Translations under genes and position numbers: made by a program
Source: SIAF01 sp046152955
Lineage (GTDB): Bacteria; Planctomycetota; Planctomycetia; Planctomycetales; Planctomycetaceae
Direction: 5' to 3'
NCBI GenBank assembly: GCA_046152955.1
Contig: JBJXGA010000381.1
Location: 1-64,000, forward strand
Length of the DNA stretch: 64,000 nucleotides
The notes under the pieces: generated by a model
What the model was told of the DNA's origin: nothing
What the model saw: only the letters and a program-made list of their open reading frames with translations
Databases searched by the model: none
Shown: positions 17,800-27,500 of the stretch, piece by piece
Layout: every line of letters starts with the position of its first letter
How positions within the stretch are numbered: position 1 is the first letter of the stretch

Positions 17800-20700
17800 C
17801 TAGGAATCGCCATCGTCGACGTCGAGGCGATCGAGCCGCTCGAAAAAGCGGCCAAATCCTGCGCTGAACTCCGGTTTGAGTAGCTTCCAGTGTTCTTGCA
17901 CGATCTCTGAACTCGCCCACCGCTTCATGAGTCGAATCCAACCGCGCTTCAGGGCGTGCGTGGGATGATCGTCCAGTCTCATTTCCAGCCAGGCGGTCTC
18001 CATGACCTGCAACAACTGGCAGATGAAGTGAACTTCATTCGACTTCGTTGGCTCCTTGTCGTCTTTTGCCTTTTTAAGCACGTTGGCATAGAGTTGCATG
18101 CCAATACGTTCCAGCGTCGATTCCTTGCGGAGGATTTCATGCAGCGCGACATATCCCTCCGAAGAATTTGCCAGGTTCTCTTCCAGTTGGCAGACGGCCG
18201 GTTGCCATTCCTCCTTGAGGCGGTCGAAGAGCTTTTTTAACGCCTTGGCGGGACGAACTTTCTTTGCGTTCACCTGTTCGGCGGTATCGGTGGGAAGTGC
18301 CAGACGGCTGGTCTCGACCAGCCGCTGATGCGGTTCGCCAAGAACCTCGGCCATGATATGATCGCCCAGCGCCCGATAACTCTCGAACTGGGATTCGCCG
18401 TAGAACTGGTCGCTGGTTGGCTCTTGAGGGAATTCCCGGTTGGCACGGTGATAGTTCAAGATGTCGGGAGGCTCGTCGCCGGTCAGTGACGGCTTGATGT
18501 AGACCAGAATGCCATCCTCCAATGGTTTGTCGGCAGGTTGTCCGTCGCGCGGATGTACGTCTGAGTAGCGGATTCGACCGACGGCGCAGTGCCAGCGGCT
18601 GAGGTTGTCGGGACCGGACGGACGAATGGGGGCGACATCCAATTCGATGCGAATCCCAAAGTCATTACGGCATTTGCGAATCAGGTTGCCGAGGTCTTCG
18701 AAGTTGCAATTCGGGTCGGCCCCCGCATCGCAGGCAATGATGAACCGGCAGCGGCGCCGCACGAGTTCGTAAACTCCCAGGTTATCGAAGTGCCCGCCGT
18801 CCGAAAGGTAGATTTCGCGTCCCTTTTCGTTGGTTTGACCCAGCAGTTCCCGGATCAGGAATGTCCCCATCCCGGGACTCTGCGCCGCCCAGGGCTGGCG
18901 GCCAACGTAGTTCGGATTCCGCATCCACCAGCCCAGTCGAACGTTAAAAACGGTCATCAGCGCGCCGAGCGCCGGTGACGAATGGTAGCCCATGTTCGGG
19001 CTGGCGGCAGCTCCCGAAATGGCGACCGCCTTGCCAAGCGTCAACAGGTCGGCCTCCGGTCTCTCTTCCAGCTTCTGAAAGCCGGTGCTGCGGCTTCCGC
19101 AATACAGCGGAGTGAGCACGAAGGACTCGGCTTGCCTCTCCTGCCAGGCGAGCTCGTCGCCCGACACCAGATTCAGCGCCGTGTTGACGATCGGAAAGGG
19201 CCCCCAGTAGATCGGCAGCTTGCGCCGGCTGCGCTGGTTGGCTGCTCCGATCTGCAATTCCCGCAGCGGGAAGTCGTCGTTCGGATCCAGGCCGGTGACG
19301 GGGTTGACGTTCCGGTACGGCTCCTTGCTGTTGGTCGGTGCACCCCCGCGATAGGGATCGCTGTGTCGGCAATCGTCGCAGTGCGGCTTTTTCCGTGACG
19401 CCCCCAAATAGCATCTCACGAGTCGATTGCCATAACTTGCATTGAGCGAAAAAATATTTGCATCGATGCGCCACATCAAGAGCAGCGCCAAGGCCGCCGC
19501 AACTCCGAACAGGCCGACGAGCCACCACGGTTCCGGTGAATTGAAGTCGCCCCAGGGGATCGTGCCAGGACCAACAGCAGTGCCAGGACCAACAATGTTT
19601 GAGACGATCCACGACACAAATACCGCCAGCCCGACGATGAACACATAGGGGGCGACTGTTCCCACGATTTCGACGAACCGATTTCCACGACCGTCCTTTG
19701 TGCTGCCGCTGTTCCCTGCCAGTGCCCCGGCTATACTCGTTGCCAGCCACGTCAATGTCGCTCCGCTGAAGCTCCAGGTCCAATGTTGCGACCCGAGATA
19801 CTCCATCCCCTTCAGGCCGAACAACGTGATGCCGAACACGCCAGCCCAGAGAACCGCGTAGATCAGACTCCAGGCACACACTCGAGACCACCACTCTCGG
19901 CCGGTCCCGTTGAGCGCCGTTCCAAGCAGTCCCACCTCAATGAACGAGCCGGCGATGAATACCAGCAACATCAGCGGCGGTCCCAGCGTTACGATCGCTG
20001 CCGGTGCGGACTCAATTCCCGGTGCGGAATCGACTAGCGCATGCAGCCCGTCACCCATCACGGGCCAGAGGATCTTGGCCAGCACGAGGAACAGGAGCAG
20101 GCCTTCGACAGCGCCGGCGGCAAACGCAGCAACGAACTTCAAAGATCGATCCCACCTGCCGACGGCGCGGTTCGGAATCGGACCAGATTGCGGGACGGCG
20201 TCCCGGCGGACGAAAGCCAGCAGGCTGATCGAGCCGTGCAGCAGGCATAGCAGCAAGACCGGCTTCCGCGCATAGGACCAGGGGATGTTCTTGTTCACCG
20301 CTGTTTTCCATGCATCTGGCTGTCCCAATTGAAGCCATGGGATGACCGTTCCCACCCGCAAGCGAAGTCCGTCGGGACTTGCGCCATTCACTGGATTCGC
20401 CGGCGCCAGAGACATCGTCGGCGACGTGAGCAGCCAGGTCACGGTCACGGCCGCAATCAATAACGGCAATAACACCCGGAAATGCAGCTTCATTTCCGAG
20501 TTAATGCGCTGCAGATTCCCACCGCTCGGCTGCGCCTCATCCAGCCGGTTCATCTCTCTGGCGACGACGAAAATTGCCAGCACCATCGACAGGAAGCTCA
20601 TGACGGCGACCAGTGTGGCGGCCAGCGGATTGACCGGGGCCGCGTCACAGAAGCCGAGTACCACGTATCGTGTCGCAACAATCAACAGGATAGCGATTGC

Positions 20701-21312
20701 CAAAAGGTTCAATTGATTGAGCAGCAGGTTGCGAAGGTAGATCGCGACCAACGTCCAGGAATCGGCAGAGAAAAAACCCAGCTTGGGCGTCAAATAGTTG
20801 CTGTAGGCCCGCAGGTGGTGAACCGGCTCGGGTTCGCAGTCGAACGTGTATCCGGGGGGAAGCCCATCCCGATGGGCCTGCGCCTGTATCTTGCGGGAGG
20901 TGGGCAACTGCCGTTCGACGTTTTCCACGCTGCGACGGACCTGGGGCATCGGGACAACGCCGAGTTGCTCCTGGACCTGGCCTTCTCGCGCAATCCAAGC
21001 CATCAGCCAACTGCCGATGAAACCCCCGCCCGAAACGGTCGACAGATAGTCGACATGTTTCACTAGCCCGTTCTTGGCCAAGCGTTGCAGCACCCCCAAG
21101 TTGAACGTGGCACTGCGAATTCCGCCCCCCGAAAATGCCAGGCCGAACAGATTCTCGCGCAGGGCCTCGACTTGGACGGCACGCAGTTCCGGCGCGTCAC
21201 CTGGTGCGGCGGCGGCCGCGACTGGTTCTCGTTTCTCTGCCTGCACGACGGCGCGGCGATCGCGAATCTGCTGCAACTCGGCCGCGAGAACTGTGGCGAA
21301 AGACTCTGACAT
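17800..21312 (-). CDS. Patatin-like phospholipase with inserted multi-pass membrane domain
   Basis: The ATG at 21312 is chosen because the open frame upstream is unlike protein. The product is 1170 residues. The patatin fold is split. The N-terminal part has the oxyanion-hole motif SGGGIRSATF (61-70) and the nucleophile in STVSGGGF (Ser94). A region of about ten hydrophobic helices follows (roughly 195-690), for example LNLLAIAILLIVATRYVVLG. The second half of the catalytic dyad is LSDGGHFDNLG with Asp838. A helical C-terminal domain ends the protein, and its duplicate is the remnant at 16720. Patatins hydrolyse acyl esters of phospholipids, so this is probably an inner-membrane lipid acyl hydrolase. 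It is divergent from the membrane alpha/beta hydrolase at 21895. Confidence 0.85.
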   Translation of the reverse strand: MSESFATVLAAELQQIRDRRAVVQAEKREPVAAAAAPGDAPELRAVQVEALRENLFGLAFSGGGIRSATFNLGVLQRLAKNGLVKHVDYLSTVSGGGFIGSWLMAWIAREGQVQEQLGVVPMPQVRRSVENVERQLPTSRKIQAQAHRDGLPPGYTFDCEPEPVHHLRAYSNYLTPKLGFFSADSWTLVAIYLRNLLLNQLNLLAIAILLIVATRYVVLGFCDAAPVNPLAATLVAVMSFLSMVLAIFVVAREMNRLDEAQPSGGNLQRINSEMKLHFRVLLPLLIAAVTVTWLLTSPTMSLAPANPVNGASPDGLRLRVGTVIPWLQLGQPDAWKTAVNKNIPWSYARKPVLLLCLLHGSISLLAFVRRDAVPQSGPIPNRAVGRWDRSLKFVAAFAAGAVEGLLLFLVLAKILWPVMGDGLHALVDSAPGIESAPAAIVTLGPPLMLLVFIAGSFIEVGLLGTALNGTGREWWSRVCAWSLIYAVLWAGVFGITLFGLKGMEYLGSQHWTWSFSGATLTWLATSIAGALAGNSGSTKDGRGNRFVEIVGTVAPYVFIVGLAVFVSWIVSNIVGPGTAVGPGTIPWGDFNSPEPWWLVGLFGVAAALALLLMWRIDANIFSLNASYGNRLVRCYLGASRKKPHCDDCRHSDPYRGGAPTNSKEPYRNVNPVTGLDPNDDFPLRELQIGAANQRSRRKLPIYWGPFPIVNTALNLVSGDELAWQERQAESFVLTPLYCGSRSTGFQKLEERPEADLLTLGKAVAISGAAASPNMGYHSSPALGALMTVFNVRLGWWMRNPNYVGRQPWAAQSPGMGTFLIRELLGQTNEKGREIYLSDGGHFDNLGVYELVRRRCRFIIACDAGADPNCNFEDLGNLIRKCRNDFGIRIELDVAPIRPSGPDNLSRWHCAVGRIRYSDVHPRDGQPADKPLEDGILVYIKPSLTGDEPPDILNYHRANREFPQEPTSDQFYGESQFESYRALGDHIMAEVLGEPHQRLVETSRLALPTDTAEQVNAKKVRPAKALKKLFDRLKEEWQPAVCQLEENLANSSEGYVALHEILRKESTLERIGMQLYANVLKKAKDDKEPTKSNEVHFICQLLQVMETAWLEMRLDDHPTHALKRGWIRLMKRWASSEIVQEHWKLLKPEFSAGFGRFFERLDRLDVDDGDS

Positions 21313-21894
21313 GGACCGCACCTGTCGCTTTCGTTGATGACATTGTTGATGACGCTGGTCTGAAAGACAGTTTGGACCAAGAAGTGGCTGTCCCCGTGCC
21401 GTGTTGAAAAAAGGCCACGATTGAGATGGCTTCAAGGTGCTCCTCTTCATCGTATTCATCGTACTCGGTGCATTTTACCGAAAGCAACACGAAAATCCCT
21501 GCAAATCCAATCTTTGCAGGAATATGCCGTTGCAATCATTCGGCTCGCGTTATGAACAGCACGCCTCAACGGAGCCGTCCGAAACCGCATGGCTCAATGT
21601 TGACAAATGTTGCGTCAACGTGAGAAATCCTCGCACACGTCTCCTCCGAGACGGCTCGGGTCGTTAGCAAAGCACTTGTTGCACCCGGGAATCTTGATTG
21701 CGCACGATTGCTCTTTCTGCGACGCGCGGTTTTAATAGCGTTTCAAGCGACCTGATAAGTGGATTGCATGCGACGCGCGTGGTATCGCCGCTGCGATTGG
21801 TACTGTAGGATTTCGACGTTGGGCATGGCAGACGTTGCTCCAGCCGGTCATTCAGGCCGGTGCCGTCGGCTGGCAACGTCCCGAGGGCTAAATC
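21313..21894. promoter_or_regulatory. Divergent intergenic region between patatin and alpha/beta hydrolase genes
   Basis: About 580 bases without a supported gene separate two divergent genes. It should hold both promoters. A direct repeat of TGCGACGCGCG occurs at 21718-21728 and 21769-21779, 51 bases apart start to start (about five helical turns), which could bind a regulator. I cannot assign promoter boxes. Confidence 0.35.
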
Positions 21895-24189
21895 GTGCCG
21901 AAAAAGGTCATCGTTGCAGTTCACGGAATCGGCGATCAGGTTCGCTGTGCGACTATTCAGATGGTTGCGTCCCAACTGTGCCGTTTTGTGAAACTGCTCG
22001 CCAGCATGCCGCTGGGGAGGTTTTATTCAGAATTGGTGCCGGTCGCGAAGAAAGGGGCATTCTTTTTGAAAAGCCCTCCCGATCCGCCGTTACCCGCGGA
22101 GATCGGCTTTGCCGAGGTGTATTGGGCCGACGTTCCGCGGGGGCTGGCGAAAGACCGCTACAGCCTCGAAGACGCCAAAGATTGGGCGCAAACAATCGTC
22201 GAACGGGTCCGCGCGATGGACCAGGAGAACAAGGGGGGAGCGAAGAACAAGCCCTGGCAATACGACCTGGTCGCGATGGTAATCGGCGAAATCGCCGAGT
22301 CGATCCGGATCCTGGAGCGATTGTTTTTTCTCGCCGAAAAGGCCAACCTATTCCGCTTCGACCTGGGACGCATCCTGGTCGACTATCTGGGGGATGTCCA
22401 GATTGTCACCGAATTCAAGGATGACAAGGATTACATACTCGAAAAGTTTGATGAAGTCATGACGGGGATCGACGTGAGCGCTGACGATACGGAGATCTAT
22501 CTGATCGCGCACAGTGAGGGCACAGTCGTCACTCTTCTGGGTCTGCTCAAGGGGCTCCAACCCGAAGCCAAGCCCTGGGCCAAGCACGTGCGGGGACTGA
22601 TGACGATCGGCTCACCGCTCAACAAGCATGTGCTGGTCTGGCCGACGTTGTTTGAAGAGTTCAGCGGCAAGGACATTCCCGCACCGAGATTTCCGATCAA
22701 ATGGCGCAATTACTATGACTACGGAGACCCGGTCGGTTTTCAACTCGACATAACGCGGGAGTGGCTCAGGACAAACGGCTGGATCGATCGAAAAGATGGG
22801 CGGATCGATCAATTTGAATTCGATGCCAGCGAACACGACATTGGCTTTACTCGGTATATCATGCCGGGCAAAGCGCACAACGACTATTGGCAGGACGAAG
22901 AAGTGTTCGGTCATTTCTTTGAAGATGTCGTCGGTCTGACATCGGGGCGCCGGCCGGCAGCCGATCCACCCGGCAGTGCCGGTGGGAAGAGCCTTTCCAG
23001 CGACGGCAAGAGTGTGAATCCGACACGCAAATTCGCCCGGCCGCGGAGCCGGTGGCTGGCGAGCGTGATCAGTCCACTGGTTTCGTTTGTCTTAGCCGCG
23101 GCATTGTTGGTACTGGCGGTCTTCGTGTTCGCAAAAGCCTTCTCCAACGGCATCGGCATTGACGAAACTGTATTGGATTTGGGCTGGAATGTAGCCGGCA
23201 CCTCATTGCTTCTTGCGGGGGTTACGGCGGCAGTCCGGATCCCGCGGTTGACGCGGGACTGGGGCTGGCGAGCGTCGGGAGTCTTGTTCTTGTTGGCGGC
23301 CGGCGCGTCGTTCCCATTCATCATCACCGAGGATTTGCAGGAACTTCTGGGGTCCGCTTCACCTTTCGGTCAATTGATCTCAAACCAGTCCTTGCCGAAT
23401 TCATCTCGGGTAATTCCCGGAACGACGCTGGAGATTCTCGCGCTGGCGGCCATCGCCACGGCGGGACTTTGCGTTTTCAGTTGGTTGCGGCCGGGTTCGG
23501 GGGCAAAGCCGCTGGTCTTCGTTGGAGGGGCGCTGGTGTTTGGGATCGCGATTTTGATGATGCGCCCGTCGTCCTCAATTGGCGCGTACCCGAAGTTCAA
23601 AGCAGTTCTTCACGCCCAGGGCTTGAGGGGCTCGAAGCTCGAAAAGATGGCCTGCGCCGTCACCAATGACCCCGCAAAACGCGACTCAATCTCGCCCGGA
23701 TCATACAACGTCCCCAAATTGGCCCAAGACGGAGGCCAGATGGACCGGACGAAATTGGTGGGTGAGGTCAACGATGTCGGCAAAGCAGGTCCGAGCGACG
23801 CGTTACCGACATCGGGTCAGACGGCCGGTCCACCGGAACGCGCACGGTCGTCGAGCGGCAACGTGCCGGTGGCGGCAGATGCCGAGCTCTCCGAACGAGG
23901 ATCGCAGTCCAATGAAGACTCGCCCAACACGGCCGCGACCGGCGAAGTCGATTACGAAAAAGTGAGCATCTGGCCGGTTTTGCTGGCCGGAGCGGCATTC
24001 GTCTATCTCTGGTGGCTCGCCGCGCTGGTCTTCGACCTGGCGGTCGTTTGGAAGATCTTCATTCGAAATTCGGCCATCCTCGATCGACTATACGACGTAT
24101 GCAATGAGAATTGGGACGGAACGAAGGGGATTATGACAGCAGAGCTCCCCAACATCGGTAGGGACGGCGGGGGCGGCCCCGCCGGTTGA
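21895..24189 (+). CDS. Alpha/beta-hydrolase-like protein with C-terminal membrane helices
   Basis: This 764-residue protein opens with MPKKVIVAVHGIGDQVRCAT, where VHGIGDQ is the oxyanion HG motif of alpha/beta hydrolases. The nucleophile elbow is YLIAHSEGTVVTLLG with Ser207 (a G-x-S-x-G variant with Ala first), followed by LMTIGSPLNK. A His-containing segment (PGKAHNDYWQDEEVFGHFF) fits the end of the hydrolase domain near residue 340. From about 385 there are several hydrophobic helices (LASVISPLVSFVLAAALLV, VLFLLAAGASFPFII, LEILALAAIATAGLCVF), then a disordered stretch and a last helix (WPVLLAGAAFVYLWWLAA). It is probably a membrane-bound esterase or lipase. It is divergent from the patatin gene, and the two may act on related substrates. 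Confidence 0.75.
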   Translation: MPKKVIVAVHGIGDQVRCATIQMVASQLCRFVKLLASMPLGRFYSELVPVAKKGAFFLKSPPDPPLPAEIGFAEVYWADVPRGLAKDRYSLEDAKDWAQTIVERVRAMDQENKGGAKNKPWQYDLVAMVIGEIAESIRILERLFFLAEKANLFRFDLGRILVDYLGDVQIVTEFKDDKDYILEKFDEVMTGIDVSADDTEIYLIAHSEGTVVTLLGLLKGLQPEAKPWAKHVRGLMTIGSPLNKHVLVWPTLFEEFSGKDIPAPRFPIKWRNYYDYGDPVGFQLDITREWLRTNGWIDRKDGRIDQFEFDASEHDIGFTRYIMPGKAHNDYWQDEEVFGHFFEDVVGLTSGRRPAADPPGSAGGKSLSSDGKSVNPTRKFARPRSRWLASVISPLVSFVLAAALLVLAVFVFAKAFSNGIGIDETVLDLGWNVAGTSLLLAGVTAAVRIPRLTRDWGWRASGVLFLLAAGASFPFIITEDLQELLGSASPFGQLISNQSLPNSSRVIPGTTLEILALAAIATAGLCVFSWLRPGSGAKPLVFVGGALVFGIAILMMRPSSSIGAYPKFKAVLHAQGLRGSKLEKMACAVTNDPAKRDSISPGSYNVPKLAQDGGQMDRTKLVGEVNDVGKAGPSDALPTSGQTAGPPERARSSSGNVPVAADAELSERGSQSNEDSPNTAATGEVDYEKVSIWPVLLAGAAFVYLWWLAALVFDLAVVWKIFIRNSAILDRLYDVCNENWDGTKGIMTAELPNIGRDGGGGPAG

Positions 24190-24566
24190 CGGCAACATGG
24201 TCGTCCAGAGCGGTGGCTCCCCACGATCAAGAGATGCCCTCAACCGCCAAGTCTTGCTGTATAACTCATTGTGGCAGAATGTCTTGCGCAGATTCTTGTC
24301 GTCAGAGGCAACGTCCTCCACCTCATGATGCCTGCCCAGCTTTCGCAATCGGAATCTCCGCGCTAACCGGTATGAGCGGAATTTCGCACCCTGGTAAACC
24401 GGGATTCTTCAGCACTGGTGAAACAACCGGCGTATCCGGAATAATCGGCAACCGATAATTCGTTTTGGACGGGCCGGCCGACTCAGTTCCGCTGCGAATT
24501 GGTGCCGCGAGACGAAGTCTGCTGATGGCCCAACTCACCGCAATCCACAGCAGCAGGGAGGCTGTT
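24190..24566. other. Spacer before the giant secretin-like gene
   Basis: No gene is supported in these 377 bases. The sequence is rich in short ACCGG/CCGG words near 24365-24460 but has no hairpin or promoter I can defend. A promoter for the giant gene is expected here. Confidence 0.3.
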
Positions 24567-27500
24567 ATGCGACAGTTGGCCGGCATGGCACTTACGGGTG
24601 CATTTTTCCTGGTCGCCTCGGCGATCGGCCTGGGGATTGGGGCAACCTATTTCAGCGCGCGGCTTCCAGCCCAGCCGTCAAACGCCCCTCGCGTCCTCCA
24701 TGCCCAGGCGGTCGACGGCGATTCCTTCGATCTTCCGGTGGAGGAGGAATTGCCACCCGCCCGCGAGCGTGGTGTGACCAGGGTCGCTCAAGGCAGCCCT
24801 AGGTTGCTGCTGCCCCAGGTTGCGGCAGCCACAGTGGGGGCCGACGCTTCCGTAACAATCACAGTCGTTGTCAAAAACGTCAATGGCGTGGTGGTCTCGC
24901 AAAACAGCGACGGCAGCTACACCGTGCCTGACAGTGGTGCCAGCGTTGAGTGCGAAGTCACCGTCACAAACGCGAAAGAGAACGACGTCGTAACGCTCGA
25001 TATCCGTCCAATGGATGGACTCTCCTTACCTGCGCCACAAGGGTTGCCGACACGGACTCCTGAGTCACGCACAATTACGAAGTCCGATGGGACAAGCGTG
25101 ACCGCGAAATCGTCGTTCACATTCACAAAATTCAAGCGAACCGGAGAGTACACGCTGACTGGGACGTTGACGCGTGGGAATTTGCCGCCGATCGCAAGCG
25201 CGATGAACAAGTTCAAGCTTGCCCCCACTGCCACTCAAGGTCAAAAGATCAAAATCACGCAGGTTGTACAGAAACTGGGAACCGCAAACTACAGTAGCGC
25301 GCGGAATGAACTCCTCAATCGCGAGACGTGGTTGCTCGACCAATCCGGTGCGCCGGCCGCACTCACGCTGAAGGCCGACTTCGAAGTTGCCATCGAGCAC
25401 TTGTACCTGATCGGCGCCGCAAAGGCCGTCAATGATGCAGACAAGCAACAGTCTGATCCGATCTCAATGCAGCCCGGCAGCAAGAGCCTGGAATTCTTCG
25501 TCAAGCCGCCACTTGAGAGTGGAAGACGGTTATTGTCCATTTACGACATGTGGGAGCAACGACCCAGCGACGAGCGCTGGACGGTGCATGTACCGACCGC
25601 CAAGCGGCAGGATCTTGCCCAGCCTGTCATCAAGGGGACCGCCAACGGCAAATACTCCGAATTCGCGTCTGTCTCGGGCGCGGTCAATGTGTATGGATCT
25701 TACCTTCGGCTCAAGGGGGTGAATCACCCCGGGAACGGTACGCTGAAAATCGTGGTCTACGTGCAGGCCAATGCGACCGATACGACACAGTTTGAGTTCC
25801 TAAAGCTGATTGAAAACGATCAGGTCGAAATGACCGACAATGGCGCCTGGACGGTTACGTCGACCCTGCCGGAGTTCGCGGACGGTGTCAAAGCAAAACT
25901 ATTCGTGTTGGCCTATGATAGGGATAAAGACGTTCATTCGGTCTCTGACCCCCTTGAGCTGAACTGCAAGTCCAACCAAAAGTCTGACCTTGGTGTGCCG
26001 ATTCTGGCCTCGATCACGCCAATTTCAGCAAATTCCGCTGCGACGAAGAGCGCAGAGGCGAAAGCCTACATGATTAACGACGGCGACTTTGCGGTCGGCG
26101 GCGACAAAGATCAAGTCTTACCCGAGAGCTCGCAATTGTTGCTTTACGACGTGACAGAAGGCAAAAACGTATTGATTGGACGCACCGCGGCCAGCGAGAA
26201 ACCTTTGAAAGTCGTTGTGAAAGGAATGGTGCCCGGACGGTTGACGATTCAGGCGGCGTTCGCCAGGGGCGACCTGGAAGGCGATCGCTCAGAGCCGGTC
26301 GACGTGATCATCAATCCGCAGGGACCTCGGGTCACCGCCATCGCACCTCCCAATTTCGGAACGGCACCCGGGATCACGAAGTTGCGCATCGAGTTTGACC
26401 CGAAGAATCAACTTGAGCCGAACTCGGCTGGTCATGCTGGCAACTACGTACTCTACGGCAGCAACGGTACGGGACTGTTCGACCGCGGAAGCGAGACTGT
26501 CGTGAAGAGCGCCACACCCGCGTTTGACCCGCAAACCAATTCAGTCCTATTGAGCTTTCCAGCGAACACAATTGGGCCGGACGTTTACAAATTGGTCGTT
26601 ACTGGACGCCCCCCTTCGGCGAGTGCCCAGGACAAGGACAAATCGGGAATCCGCGATATGTTCGGCAACTATCTGGAAGGGATCGTCGGAAAACGCGGAA
26701 CCGACTTCAGCCAGGTTCTGACGAAGCCTGCCGGTCCAAACGACAAGGAATCGGGATATTTCGTGATTCCCGAACGGGAGAAGTCCCCGTTCGTCGTCTA
26801 TCCGGAATACACGAATCCGCGCACGACTCCCGAAGGGTTCAATCCCTCCGACCGTGTGGAAACGCGCGTCTCCCGGTTGTACTACAACCGCGATGCGCCG
26901 CGCGTCGCACAGATCATCAATCGCGACCTCAGATCCTACAACCGCGCAGGCGTCGAAATGCAGAAGCAGTTGGCCGACAAGGCGCGCCGGGAAGCGGACG
27001 CGGCCACCGACGAACGCCGGCAGTTCGAACGCAAGGCCGTTCAGGCCGCGCAGGAGGCGCGCCAGGCCGAACATCAGTTGAAGGAGGAACAGGCGGCTCT
27101 GGCGGCCGCCCGGCAGAAGGACGCTGAGGCAGCCGCCGAGGTGGCCGATACTCAGGCGCAGCTCAAACAGGCACGGGCAACGAAAGCCAATCCCGACGCA
27201 CCGGCCGACGACCCAACAAATCCCTCTCAGATCCAGGCGAAGACGACACAATTGAGTTCGGAACTGGATGCCGCGCAGAGAATTCGACTGGCGACGACGG
27301 CCGAGGTCAAGGCGGCTACCGATCGCGTCACCGCAGCGCAGACCACACTGCAAGCCAAGCGCGCGGACGAAGTGAAGGCCAACGAAGAGTCGCTGCAGAA
27401 GACGGCCAAGGAGGAACGCGCCAAAGAGGACCAGTTCCGCCGCGAAGTGGCCGCCGCCCACGAAGACCCCGACAATTTCGCCCCAGGGAAGCCCGACTCC

